Source: Acidobacteriota bacterium (GTDB lineage Bacteria > Acidobacteriota > Thermoanaerobaculia > Multivoradales > JBCCEF01). From it: a DNA stretch of 64,000 bases. Shown here piece by piece: positions 42,604 through 50,285 of the stretch. The notes beneath the pieces are model-generated. The model was not told the DNA's origin. It worked only from the letters and a program-made list of their open reading frames with translations, and did not search any database. Both the position numbers and the translations under genes were made by a program. The DNA is taken from NCBI GenBank assembly GCA_039030395.1, contig JBCCEF010000002.1, forward strand, positions 186,001 to 250,000. The letters run 5' to 3'. Every line of letters starts with the position of its first letter. Position 1 is the first letter of the stretch.

Positions 42604-42777
42604 CTAGCAGGATGCTGAAAAACTTCGTTAGGACGTTCAGCACCCTGCGACCGAGCCCACAGGCTCGGCGGCGCCAGAGGCGCCATAGACGGGGTGAGGG
42701 GGCGCCCAGCCCCCTCGAAAAGTAAGCTAGCAGGGCAGCTGAAACCATGGTCGAAGGCCTTTTCAGCAACCTGGTAG
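42604..42777 (+). repeat. dispersed modular repeat, family B copy 2 (most complete)
   Basis: 174 bp. Starts CTAGCAGGATGCTGAAAAAC, then GTTCAGCACCCTGCGACCGAGCCC, GGCTCGGCGGCG, GACGGGGTGAG, GGGGGCGCCCAGCCCCC, GAAAAGTAAGCTAG. A last hairpin has arms CTAGCAGGGCAGCTGAAA and TTTTCAGCAACCTGGTAG. The final arm encodes the last codons and the TGA stop of the phosphatase gene (42763). Confidence 0.8.
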
Positions 42778-45273
42778 CCGTTCGATGGCGAGCACCGTCA
42801 CGTCGTCGTAGGGGTCTTGCCCCTGGCTGAACTCGGTGAGGGCCGCCAGCACCGCGTCGACCAGTTCCTGCGCCGTTCCGTTGCTGGCCTCGAGCACTTG
42901 CGCCAGGCGGTCGACACCGAAAAACTCGCCGTCCGGTGACTGGGCCTCGGACACGCCATCGGAATATACGAACAGGATGTCGCCGGGTTGCATGGCGATT
43001 TCCATCGCCCGATAGCCCTGTACCCGTAGTGCTCCCAGCGGTAGGCGATGGGACGGCAAGGGAATACCGTCGACCCGGCCGGCGGCGTCGCGCATCAGGG
43101 GCTGCGGCTGACCGGCGAGCAGGTAACGCAGGCCTCGATCCTCCGGCGTCGGCGTGAGGTAGCCGAGGGCGACGAAGCTGCGCTGGGCGACTTCGTACAG
43201 CCGCCCGTTGGCGAGGTCGAAGAGCTCATCGGCGCCACCGCTGGCGAGGGCCAGCGAATGGAGCACCTCTTTGGCGGCCATCATCATCAGAGCGCCGGCC
43301 ACCGATTTGCCAGAGACATCGCCGTAGATCACCGCCCGGCGGTCCTTCGACGCTCCCGGGATCACGGCGTAGAAGTCGCCGCCGACATGGCGCGCCGGAT
43401 GGCAGGCGGCGGCCACCCGCCAGGCGGCGGAGAGTTCCACCCGCGCCGGCAGCAGCGACCGCTGGATCTCGGCAGCGATCTCGAGCTCCCGCTCGAGTTC
43501 CGCCTGGCGTGCCCGCTCGTCGAGCAGAACCTTGGTTTCCAAGGCGATAGCCGCCTGGCTGAAAAGGCCCCGCAACAGCACGAAGTCCTCTTCTTCAAGG
43601 GGGGTCTGTCCGGTCAGGCCGGAGAGCAGCACCATTCCCACCCGCCGCCGCGAGGTAGCCAGCGCGCCCACCGCTTCCACCCCCGCTTCGGTCAGGCGAT
43701 TGAGCAGCCGGCTGGTGTCGTCGTCGAAGGTGCGGGTGAGGTTGAGGGCGTCGAGGCGAGCCACTACCCGGTGCCGCAAATTGCCGTAGAGAGGTGCCGG
43801 TAGGGGAAAGCGGTCCGGCAGTTCCGGCGGGCCGTCGGCGCGCACCAGCTCGGTGCCGTCGTACAGATAGAGGGCCGAGAACTTGAGCCCCAGGAGCCCC
43901 GGCAGGCGGCGGACCAGGTCGTAGACCACCTTGGCCGGGTCGACCCGGTCGGCGTAGGCACTGCCCATTTCCACCAGGGTGCGCTGCAGCCGGCCGCGGC
44001 CGGCGAAGAAGAACCGGTCCACCGGCACCTGGACGCTGCGCCGCAGGGGTTCGAAGAGCAGCACGATGGTGAGGGCGAAGACGAACGGGAAATAGGGTGA
44101 GGCGGCCAGTTCGGTGCCCCGGAACACGGTGTTGAAGGAGGCGATGCCGAGGGCGTAGAGGCCGGTGACGAGAGCGGTGGTCAGGGTGTAGAGCAGGCTC
44201 TTGCGCAGGATCACCCGCACGTTCATCAACCGGAAACGGATGATGGCGTAAGCGAAGGTCAGGGGAATCAGCGCCAGGGGCACCAGGCCCCAGGTTAGAA
44301 AGCGTTCGGTCTGGAAGAAACTCGGTACCACCACGGCGGTGACCAGGAAGGGCGCCAGACCGGCGACCGAGCCGAACAGCACCCAACCGGCGCCGCTGCG
44401 CTCGCGGCGCGACGGCAGGCGGGAAGCGTTGACGGCCAGGATCGCCAGGCCCGCCGGCAGAAAAATCGCCATCAGCCACCAGCTCGCCGTCGGCGCGCCG
44501 CTGATCAGGGGGGGCGCCTGGCCCGCCGGCCGCGGCCAGGCGAGGGCCGCCGCGAAGGTCAGCACGGGTAGCAAGTAGAGGCCGGCGAGAATCTGGGTCC
44601 GTCGCCGGAGGCTACCGAGGCGGGCAATGCGCTCGCCCCACCGGCCGTCCCAGATCGGGCGGGGAAAGATCAAGAAGAAATGTAGAAAACTCGCCGGCAG
44701 CAAGACCAGGGCGGCGGTGCCGGTCTGCAGCACCAGGCTGTCGATGCGCGAGTACGAAGCCGGCCGCAGGCGGCACACCAGCACCAGCAGGAACAGCGTG
44801 CAGAGAAGAAAGAAGACCTGGCTGACGCGGATCTCCGGCTGCTGGCGCAGCACCAGCAGTCCGATGCCGAAGAAACCGAAACCGAGCAGGCAGGCGTAGA
44901 GGTAGCCGGTGGTGCCGATCTGCCGTCGTCCCAGTTCGACTTCCAGCTCGAAGGGCAACTGGCCGGGCCGTTTGACGAAGTAGGACACCTGCTCCCCGAT
45001 CTCGAAGCGGTGGAGGGTGGCCGCCGCCTGTTCCGGGGAGTCGAGGAGGGAGTTGTCCATGCCGGCGATCTCGTCCCCGGGGCGAATGCCCGCCCGGGCG
45101 GCGCCGGAGTCCGGCTCGAGGGCCAGCACCCGGATCGTGCCGCGCACGTCGCGGTCGAGAATCACCCCGTCGTAGGGCCGCGGCAGGTACATGTCGAGAA
45201 TCGACAGGCCGGCGAGCACGAAGGCGACCAGGCCGAGGACGTACAGGGCTCGAATGGTCAGACGCTGGGACAT
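42763..45273 (-). CDS. PDZ - membrane - GAF - SpoIIE/PP2C phosphatase
   Basis: 836 residues from ATG 45273. One N-terminal helix (LYVLGLVAFVLAGLSIL), a periplasmic PDZ domain (~45-115: IRVLALEPDSGAARAGIRPGDEIAGMDN), six to seven membrane helices (~120-400), a GAF-like domain (~440-590: FSALYLYDGTELVRADG), a short coiled coil (ERARQAELERELEIAAEIQRSLLP), then the PP2C/SpoIIE domain with HVGGDFYAVIPG, AVIYGDVSGKSVAGALMMM, GDILFVYSDGVSEAQ and DPYDDVTVLAIERL; metal-binding Asp residues are kept. Predicted to dephosphorylate an anti-sigma antagonist (STAS) protein in response to envelope signals. No STAS or anti-sigma gene is adjacent. Confidence 0.85.
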   Translation of the reverse strand: MSQRLTIRALYVLGLVAFVLAGLSILDMYLPRPYDGVILDRDVRGTIRVLALEPDSGAARAGIRPGDEIAGMDNSLLDSPEQAAATLHRFEIGEQVSYFVKRPGQLPFELEVELGRRQIGTTGYLYACLLGFGFFGIGLLVLRQQPEIRVSQVFFLLCTLFLLVLVCRLRPASYSRIDSLVLQTGTAALVLLPASFLHFFLIFPRPIWDGRWGERIARLGSLRRRTQILAGLYLLPVLTFAAALAWPRPAGQAPPLISGAPTASWWLMAIFLPAGLAILAVNASRLPSRRERSGAGWVLFGSVAGLAPFLVTAVVVPSFFQTERFLTWGLVPLALIPLTFAYAIIRFRLMNVRVILRKSLLYTLTTALVTGLYALGIASFNTVFRGTELAASPYFPFVFALTIVLLFEPLRRSVQVPVDRFFFAGRGRLQRTLVEMGSAYADRVDPAKVVYDLVRRLPGLLGLKFSALYLYDGTELVRADGPPELPDRFPLPAPLYGNLRHRVVARLDALNLTRTFDDDTSRLLNRLTEAGVEAVGALATSRRRVGMVLLSGLTGQTPLEEEDFVLLRGLFSQAAIALETKVLLDERARQAELERELEIAAEIQRSLLPARVELSAAWRVAAACHPARHVGGDFYAVIPGASKDRRAVIYGDVSGKSVAGALMMMAAKEVLHSLALASGGADELFDLANGRLYEVAQRSFVALGYLTPTPEDRGLRYLLAGQPQPLMRDAAGRVDGIPLPSHRLPLGALRVQGYRAMEIAMQPGDILFVYSDGVSEAQSPDGEFFGVDRLAQVLEASNGTAQELVDAVLAALTEFSQGQDPYDDVTVLAIERLPGC

Positions 45274-45401
45274 GGAATTCGCTAGGGTGGAGTGTTGGGT
45301 GTTGTGGGTCGGCAACACGCCCGTTCCGCTCCGAATCTACCAGCAGCGGGTGGCGCAACAGCGCTTCGCGCACGATTTTGGCGGCGCTACAATCCGCAGC
45401 T

Positions 45402-46166
45402 ATGGAGAACGATCCATCGCCGCCGGCTTCCGCTCCTCGGGGGCTGCGCTCCGCCACCTTCTACAGCGTCCTCGCTTCCCTCTGTCCATGGATCCCCCTG
45501 CCGTGGATCGACGATTGGGCCCTGCGGGTGGTCCGCCGAAGCCAGGCGAAGGACTGTCTGCGCGCCGTCGACGCGCCGGTCAACGACCTGAAACTACGGG
45601 CCGCTACGGGCACCGAAGGCGAATCCGGCTCCGGTTGCTGGCGGACCCTGCTGCTGTGGCCGGTCTTTCGGCTGATCGGCTATTTGATCCGCAAACTGTT
45701 CCGAAAGTTTCTCTTCATTCTCACCATCCACGACAGCACCCATCGCGGCGCGGAAGTGCTGTGCGAGGGTTTGCTGCTGCGACGCGCCGCGGTGCGCGGC
45801 GCTCTCAACGGGGGAGTCGGTGGCGACACGGGGGTGGAGGAGGCGCGGCGCGTGCGGAGCGCCATCGAGGCCACCCTGGAAGAGGTCGACCCCCTGCCGC
45901 TGCGCCGTTCCGTGCGGGGCGCGCTGTCCGGCAGCGGCCGCCTGCTGCGGCGGGGTGCGCGGCTGCTGCGCCGGTCTTTCCGCCGGGGCGACGAGGATCC
46001 GGATCTCCCGATCGCCGAGGAGGAGGCGCTGTTGCGTCCGGTGGTCGATCGAGTGGAGGCCGCCGTCGATGGTCAGTTGCCCTATCTCCGGGCGATGGAG
46101 GCGCGGTTCGACGAGATCCTCGACGCGACGGCTGGGGGCCCGGCCGGCGGGGGCAATGGTGTATGA
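45402..46166 (+). CDS. hypothetical protein preceding the PilZ-AMIN gene
   Basis: 254 residues from ATG 45402. A hydrophobic helical pair in the middle (CWRTLLLWPVFRLIGYLIRKLFRKFLFIL) is followed by a charged Arg-rich helical region. The segment FYSVLASLCPWIPLPWIDDWALRVVRRSQAKDCLRAVDAP resembles membrane-peripheral proteins, but I know no family. The C-terminus is Gly/Ala-rich. It starts 58 bp before the PilZ-AMIN gene and may be its operon leader. Confidence 0.5.
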   Translation: MENDPSPPASAPRGLRSATFYSVLASLCPWIPLPWIDDWALRVVRRSQAKDCLRAVDAPVNDLKLRAATGTEGESGSGCWRTLLLWPVFRLIGYLIRKLFRKFLFILTIHDSTHRGAEVLCEGLLLRRAAVRGALNGGVGGDTGVEEARRVRSAIEATLEEVDPLPLRRSVRGALSGSGRLLRRGARLLRRSFRRGDEDPDLPIAEEEALLRPVVDRVEAAVDGQLPYLRAMEARFDEILDATAGGPAGGGNGV

Positions 46167-46225
46167 TTCTGAATTCGAATCCGGTAAGCCTCCGAACTCG
46201 CGAAAAGTACACAGGATAAAGAACT

Positions 46226-47977
46226 TTGGTCGGCCGATTCCCCCCCAGAATCTTCAGGCGCGTACCCTTCGAAGGGCCGGTCACCATGCGCTTCGAGGAC
46301 GGCACCGAGATCCAGGGTCGTTCGATGAACGTCTCCCTGGGTGGAATGTTTATCGCCACCGAAGCGCTGCGCCCGGTGGGATCCTCCTTCGCGGTGGAAT
46401 TTCGCCTGACCGAGGGCGGGCGATTGATCCAGGGCCAGGGCCGGGTGCTGTGGAGCCGCGAAGAACCCGAGGGCGAGGAGTATCCGCGCGGCGTCGGAGT
46501 ACGTTTTCTGGAGTTGACTCCGGGCAGCCGCGAGCTGATCTTCGAAGTGGTCGATCGCCACGTTCGCGACACGGATCCGGCCGATGTGGACTCGGCTTCG
46601 GACCGCCAACGGGCCGCCGCGGCGCCGGCGGTGGGTTCGCTCTCCCTCGAGGAGATGCCCGAAGAAGCCCTCGACGAGGTGCATCCGGCGACCCTCGACG
46701 CGGCGATCGAAGAGGCGGTGGATCGCGAGATGGTGGGTCCATCGGCGAGCCCTCCCGAGGAGGATCCAGCGGAGGGGCTGGCACGGGTGGTGGGCGACGA
46801 GAAACCCGTGACCCCGGCGGATTTCGCCCGGCCTTTCGGCAGCGAAGCCGTAGAGAGCGCCGGCGTGGAAACGGCGGCCTGGGCCTCCCCGGCGAATTTC
46901 GATGCCGGCGAGCAGGAGCCGGAAGCCGAGGAGAACCCTGCGGAAGAACCTCCCGCGGCGCCCTTTGCTTTTGACGATGCTCCCCCCAAACCGCTGGCCC
47001 GCTCTCCGGAAACGCCGGCCGCCTTCGAGGATTCTCCAAACACCGCCCGGAGCGGAGTCGATTCCGAACCGGAGAGGGACGAGCTGGGATCGGACGATGT
47101 GCTGAGCGCCGTCGCACCGCAGGCTGCGGGATCGGAGCCCGTAGAGGCCCCATCCGAGGCGGTGGAATCATGGCAGGGCTGGGACGAAAGCGAGCGCTAT
47201 CGCAAGCCTTCCGCCCGGCCCTGGTACCGCTCGCCTTGGTTGCCCGGAGCGCTGGTGGTGGCGCTCGCCTTGCTGGCCGCCGGTTGGTGGTTCGGGCTGC
47301 GGGAATCCGGCGAAACCGAGAGTCCCGCGATGGTGCAACCGGCAGCTTCCGACGCCACCGGTCCAGCCGGTGGCGACGCGGATACGGCGAACGTCGCCGG
47401 TGGCGATGCCGGTACCGGTGACGCCGGAACCCTTGATGCCAGTAACGTTGACGCCGGTGTGGCGGACGGCGAGACGGATGAGGCGCCGATCGAGAATGTT
47501 GCCGAGGGCACGGCCGATCCCGAGTTTCCGGATCCCGCGGCTCCGGCCCCAGGAGAGGCGGTCCAGGCCGATTCCGCGGTGGACGCCGTTCCTGCGACAA
47601 CGGAGATTGCCGCAGAGCCGAGCGTTCCCTCCGAGCCGGCCCGGATGGTGACCGGCATCACCTGGCAGCGTCAAGGTCCCGAAACGGTCATCGTGGTGCA
47701 GGGGGACGGTGTCCTCGCTGAAGGGGCGGTGCTTCAGTCCCGCCTGGGTGGCGCCAACCCGCGGCAGTTGATTCGCCTCATCGGCATCGAGGGCCCCTTC
47801 GCCGACGGCACCGTGGAGGTGGGCTCGGCGGAGGTCGCCCGCATCCGCACCGGACACCATGCCGAGAAGAACCCGGACGAGCTGCACGTGGTGGTGGATC
47901 TCGTCGATCCGGCGGTCGAGCTGGCGGCGGTCGAGCCCCTGGGTGATCGTCTACGCCTTCGCTTCCGGAAGCCCTGA
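46226..47977 (+). CDS. PilZ domain - transmembrane - AMIN domain protein
   Basis: 583 residues. TTG 46226 with AGGA 9-12 nt upstream is the only start that keeps the whole PilZ domain. PilZ (~1-100) retains both c-di-GMP motifs: RIFRR (Arg8-x3-Arg12) and NVSLGG (35-40). A long acidic, Pro/Ala-rich cytoplasmic linker (~105-330) precedes one membrane helix (WLPGALVVALALLAAGWWF). A second Ala/Gly/Asp-rich linker leads to a C-terminal AMIN-like domain (~470-583: GITWQRQGPETVIVVQGDG, RLIGIEGPF, DELHVVVDLVDPAVELAAV), which binds peptidoglycan in AmiC and PilQ. The stop overlaps the amidase start (TGATG). Predicted to pass a c-di-GMP signal to cell-wall cleavage. Confidence 0.8.
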   Translation: MVGRFPPRIFRRVPFEGPVTMRFEDGTEIQGRSMNVSLGGMFIATEALRPVGSSFAVEFRLTEGGRLIQGQGRVLWSREEPEGEEYPRGVGVRFLELTPGSRELIFEVVDRHVRDTDPADVDSASDRQRAAAAPAVGSLSLEEMPEEALDEVHPATLDAAIEEAVDREMVGPSASPPEEDPAEGLARVVGDEKPVTPADFARPFGSEAVESAGVETAAWASPANFDAGEQEPEAEENPAEEPPAAPFAFDDAPPKPLARSPETPAAFEDSPNTARSGVDSEPERDELGSDDVLSAVAPQAAGSEPVEAPSEAVESWQGWDESERYRKPSARPWYRSPWLPGALVVALALLAAGWWFGLRESGETESPAMVQPAASDATGPAGGDADTANVAGGDAGTGDAGTLDASNVDAGVADGETDEAPIENVAEGTADPEFPDPAAPAPGEAVQADSAVDAVPATTEIAAEPSVPSEPARMVTGITWQRQGPETVIVVQGDGVLAEGAVLQSRLGGANPRQLIRLIGIEGPFADGTVEVGSAEVARIRTGHHAEKNPDELHVVVDLVDPAVELAAVEPLGDRLRLRFRKP

Positions 47978-49011
47978 TGGCCCGGGCGGAGCGGATCAAG
48001 CGCCGGGTTGTCGCCGAACTGGTCACTCAGAATCTCGATCTGATCCGCGGGCGATTGCCCTGGCAGGTTCGCCGTAGCCGCCGCTGGCTGCACGCCGCGC
48101 TGCGATTTGCCAGCTCTTTCCTGGTACCGGTGGGCCTGATCGTGCCCTCCTTCTTCGCCCTGTCGGGCACTGCGCCGATCTCTCCGCCGCCACCGGTGGC
48201 GACCGCCGTCCGCACTGCGCCGGCCGAAATCATGGAGTCACCGCCGGCGCCGCAAGAGCTGGCCGCGGAAACTTCGATCTCCGTGCCGCAGCCGGTCGAT
48301 TCCTCGGTCTTTCCCCTCGCCGTTCGGCGGGTGGTGCTCGATCCCGGCCATGGCGGCCGCAGCGGCGGTACCCGCACGCCGAGCGGCTTGAACGAGAAGG
48401 AGATCACCCTCGACATCGCCCGGCGCCTACGCCGGATGCTCGAAGAGGCTTCCTTCGAGGTGGTGATGACCCGGGAGGCGGATGTGGACGTGTCGCTCCA
48501 GGAGCGCACTCGCCTGGCGAACGATGCCGACGGCGACGTGTTCGTTTCCATCCACGTCAACTGGATCGCCAACCGATCCGTGCGCGGCGTGGAAACCTAC
48601 TACCTCGGCGCCACCGAGGACCCCTTCCTCACCCAGCTCGCTGCCGCCGAGAACCGCGAGTCGGGCTACTCGATGACCGACATGCGCGATCTGCTCGAGG
48701 GGATCTTCGTCGGGGTGCGGATCCAGGAGTCGCGGGCTCTGGCGCAATCGATCCAGAGCGGTTTGCTGCGCTCGATGCGCGAGGTCAATCCCGCGGCGGA
48801 GGACCGCGGGGTCAAGAGCGCGCCCTTTATCGTGCTGATGAACACCGAGATGCCGGCGGTGCTGGCCGAGGTGTCCTGTCTTTCCAATGAACAGGAGGCG
48901 GATCTGCTGGCCAAGCCCCTGTATCGTGAGTTTCTTGCCCAAGCCGTCTTCTCGGGCATCCGCGCCTATGCGGAGGACCTGGAGAATCCGGATTTGAGGA
49001 GGATGAGCTGA
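47977..49011 (+). CDS. amiC: N-acetylmuramoyl-L-alanine amidase (Amidase_3)
   Basis: 344 residues. Cytoplasmic Arg-rich N-terminus, one membrane helix (~42-62: FASSFLVPVGLIVPSFFALSG), a Pro-rich linker, then the zinc amidase domain: VVLDPGHGGRSGG (Zn His), NEKEITLDIA (Zn Glu), DVFVSIHVN (Zn His) and VLAEVSCLSN (catalytic Glu). It cleaves the amide linking MurNAc to the stem peptide. It has no AMIN domain of its own; the upstream partner provides one, so the two may function as a split AmiC. Overlaps the actin gene by TGATG with GAGGAGG before it. Confidence 0.85.
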   Translation: MARAERIKRRVVAELVTQNLDLIRGRLPWQVRRSRRWLHAALRFASSFLVPVGLIVPSFFALSGTAPISPPPPVATAVRTAPAEIMESPPAPQELAAETSISVPQPVDSSVFPLAVRRVVLDPGHGGRSGGTRTPSGLNEKEITLDIARRLRRMLEEASFEVVMTREADVDVSLQERTRLANDADGDVFVSIHVNWIANRSVRGVETYYLGATEDPFLTQLAAAENRESGYSMTDMRDLLEGIFVGVRIQESRALAQSIQSGLLRSMREVNPAAEDRGVKSAPFIVLMNTEMPAVLAEVSCLSNEQEADLLAKPLYREFLAQAVFSGIRAYAEDLENPDLRRMS

Positions 49012-50045
49012 TGAGTCAGAAAGCCGACAATGTGTTGCGAGTGGGAATCGATCTAGGAACCTCTCGCAGTTCCGTTTCCGCCTCCAACGGGCAGCGCCAT
49101 GTGGTCGAGAGTTACGTCGGTTGGCCGGCGGACATGGTGGCGCGCAAGGTGCTCAAGAAAGACGTCCTGATCGGCCGCGACGCCCTCGACAACCGCTCCA
49201 TGCTGGATCTCTTCCGGCCCCTCGAAGAAGGCCTCATCCGCGAAGGCTCGAGCCGTGATGCGGAGGCCGTCAAGGAGTTGCTGCGCCATCTGGTCGGACT
49301 GGCCAAGGGGGAAGGGTCCAATGGCAAGGCAAAGGTGCGGGCGGTGGTCGGCGTGCCGGCGGAGGCCCTGCGGGTCAACAAGCAGCACCTTCGCCAGTCG
49401 ATGGGCGACCTGGTGGACGGCCTGATGATCGTCTCCGAGCCCTTCGCCGTGGCCTACGGTCTGGAGGCGCTGCTGCACAGCATGATCATCGATATCGGCG
49501 CCGGGACGGCCGACTTCTGCGTGATGAGGGGCCGCTTGCCGACGGAGGAGGACCAGCGCACCTTGACCACCGCCGGCGACTGGCTCGACGAGCAGTTGAT
49601 GACCCAGATCCGGGAGCGCCATCCGGAGGCGACCTTCTCGATCCACATGGTGCGCGGCTGGAAGGAGCGCCACAGCTTCGTGGGGCCGGCGCCGGAACCG
49701 GTGGTGGTGACCGTGCCGGTCGCCGGCAAGCCGACGGAGATCGACATCACCGATGCGATGCAGGCGGCCTGCGAGGCGCTGATGCCGCCGGTGATCGAGA
49801 CGATGGTGGATCTGCTCACCCGGGTCGAGCCGGAGTACCAGGAGCGGGTGCGCCGCAACATCATCCTGGCCGGCGGCACCTCGCTGATCCGCGGCTTCGA
49901 TCAGCGCATCGAGCGAGAGCTGGCGGAGATCGGCGGCGGCACCGTGAAGGTGGTCAAGGATCCCCTGTACATCGGTTCCGACGGTGGCCTCGCCATTGCC
50001 ATGGACGCTCCCGACCCCGACTGGGATCGGTTGTCAGGAGGCTGA
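49011..50045 (+). CDS. MamK-like bacterial actin
   Basis: 344 residues, the length of MamK. Actin-fold signatures: phosphate-1 RVGIDLGTSRSSV, phosphate-2 MIIDIGAGTADFCVM (Asp161), adenosine loop RNIILAGGTSLIRGF, catalytic-type Glu143 in VSEPFAVAYGLE. From memory, resemblance to magnetosome MamK runs the full length, including SYVGWP, SMLDLFRPLEEG, LTTAGDWLDEQL, IRERHPEATF, KERHSFVG, ACEALMPPVIETM, VEPEYQERV and VVKDPLYIGSDGGL. MreB lacks several of these. Phe/Asn-type membrane helix absent. It follows the amidase by overlap; its stop lies in a family B repeat arm. Predicted ATP-driven cytoplasmic filament; role in envelope organisation is inference. Confidence 0.85.
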   Translation: MSQKADNVLRVGIDLGTSRSSVSASNGQRHVVESYVGWPADMVARKVLKKDVLIGRDALDNRSMLDLFRPLEEGLIREGSSRDAEAVKELLRHLVGLAKGEGSNGKAKVRAVVGVPAEALRVNKQHLRQSMGDLVDGLMIVSEPFAVAYGLEALLHSMIIDIGAGTADFCVMRGRLPTEEDQRTLTTAGDWLDEQLMTQIRERHPEATFSIHMVRGWKERHSFVGPAPEPVVVTVPVAGKPTEIDITDAMQAACEALMPPVIETMVDLLTRVEPEYQERVRRNIILAGGTSLIRGFDQRIERELAEIGGGTVKVVKDPLYIGSDGGLAIAMDAPDPDWDRLSGG

Positions 50046-50203
50046 GGACTTTGGCTGATCTTCTTCTCAGCCCCCTGACAACTGCCTATTTCAGGGGGGC
50101 TGGAGGCGCCCCCCTCGCCGCAGGGAACCTGCGGCTCACCCCCGTCCTCGGCGGGTCTTTGGACCCGCCGCCGAGCCCTCTCGGGCCCGGGCTCGGGCTT
50201 CGG
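50031..50203 (-). repeat. dispersed modular repeat, family B copy 4, reversed
   Basis: About 173 bp. Terminal hairpin TTGTCAGG-AGGCTGAG...CTCAGCC-CCCTGACAA (50031-50081); then TTTCAGGGGGGCTGGAGGCGCCCCCC, CTCACCCCCGTCCTCGG, GGCGGGTC...GACCCGCC and GAGCCC...GGGCTC, each the reverse of modules in the copy at 42604. The TGA stop of the MamK-like gene is in the first arm. Confidence 0.7.
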
Positions 50204-50208
50204 ATAGA

Positions 50209-50244
50209 TTGTCCGTTAGCCGAGTGGACGCTATAGACGTCTAT
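50209..50244 (+). promoter_or_regulatory. promoter and palindromic operator of the receiver-LpxC gene
   Basis: TTGTCC (50209-50214), 17-bp spacer, TATAGA (50232-50237). A perfect 12-bp palindrome ATAGACGTCTAT (50233-50244) overlaps the -10 and start. A leader hairpin AGGCTC...GAGCCT (50250-50269) precedes AGAGGAA before the ATG. Confidence 0.55.
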
Positions 50245-50285
50245 TTCCGAGGCTCTCGCTGTCGAGCCTTCAGAGGAATTTTTGG

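Noticed and set aside
50051-50236. 61-codon plus-strand frame after the MamK-like gene
   Set aside because: Lies entirely in the family B repeat and its hairpins; Leu/Gly/Pro-rich low-complexity product.
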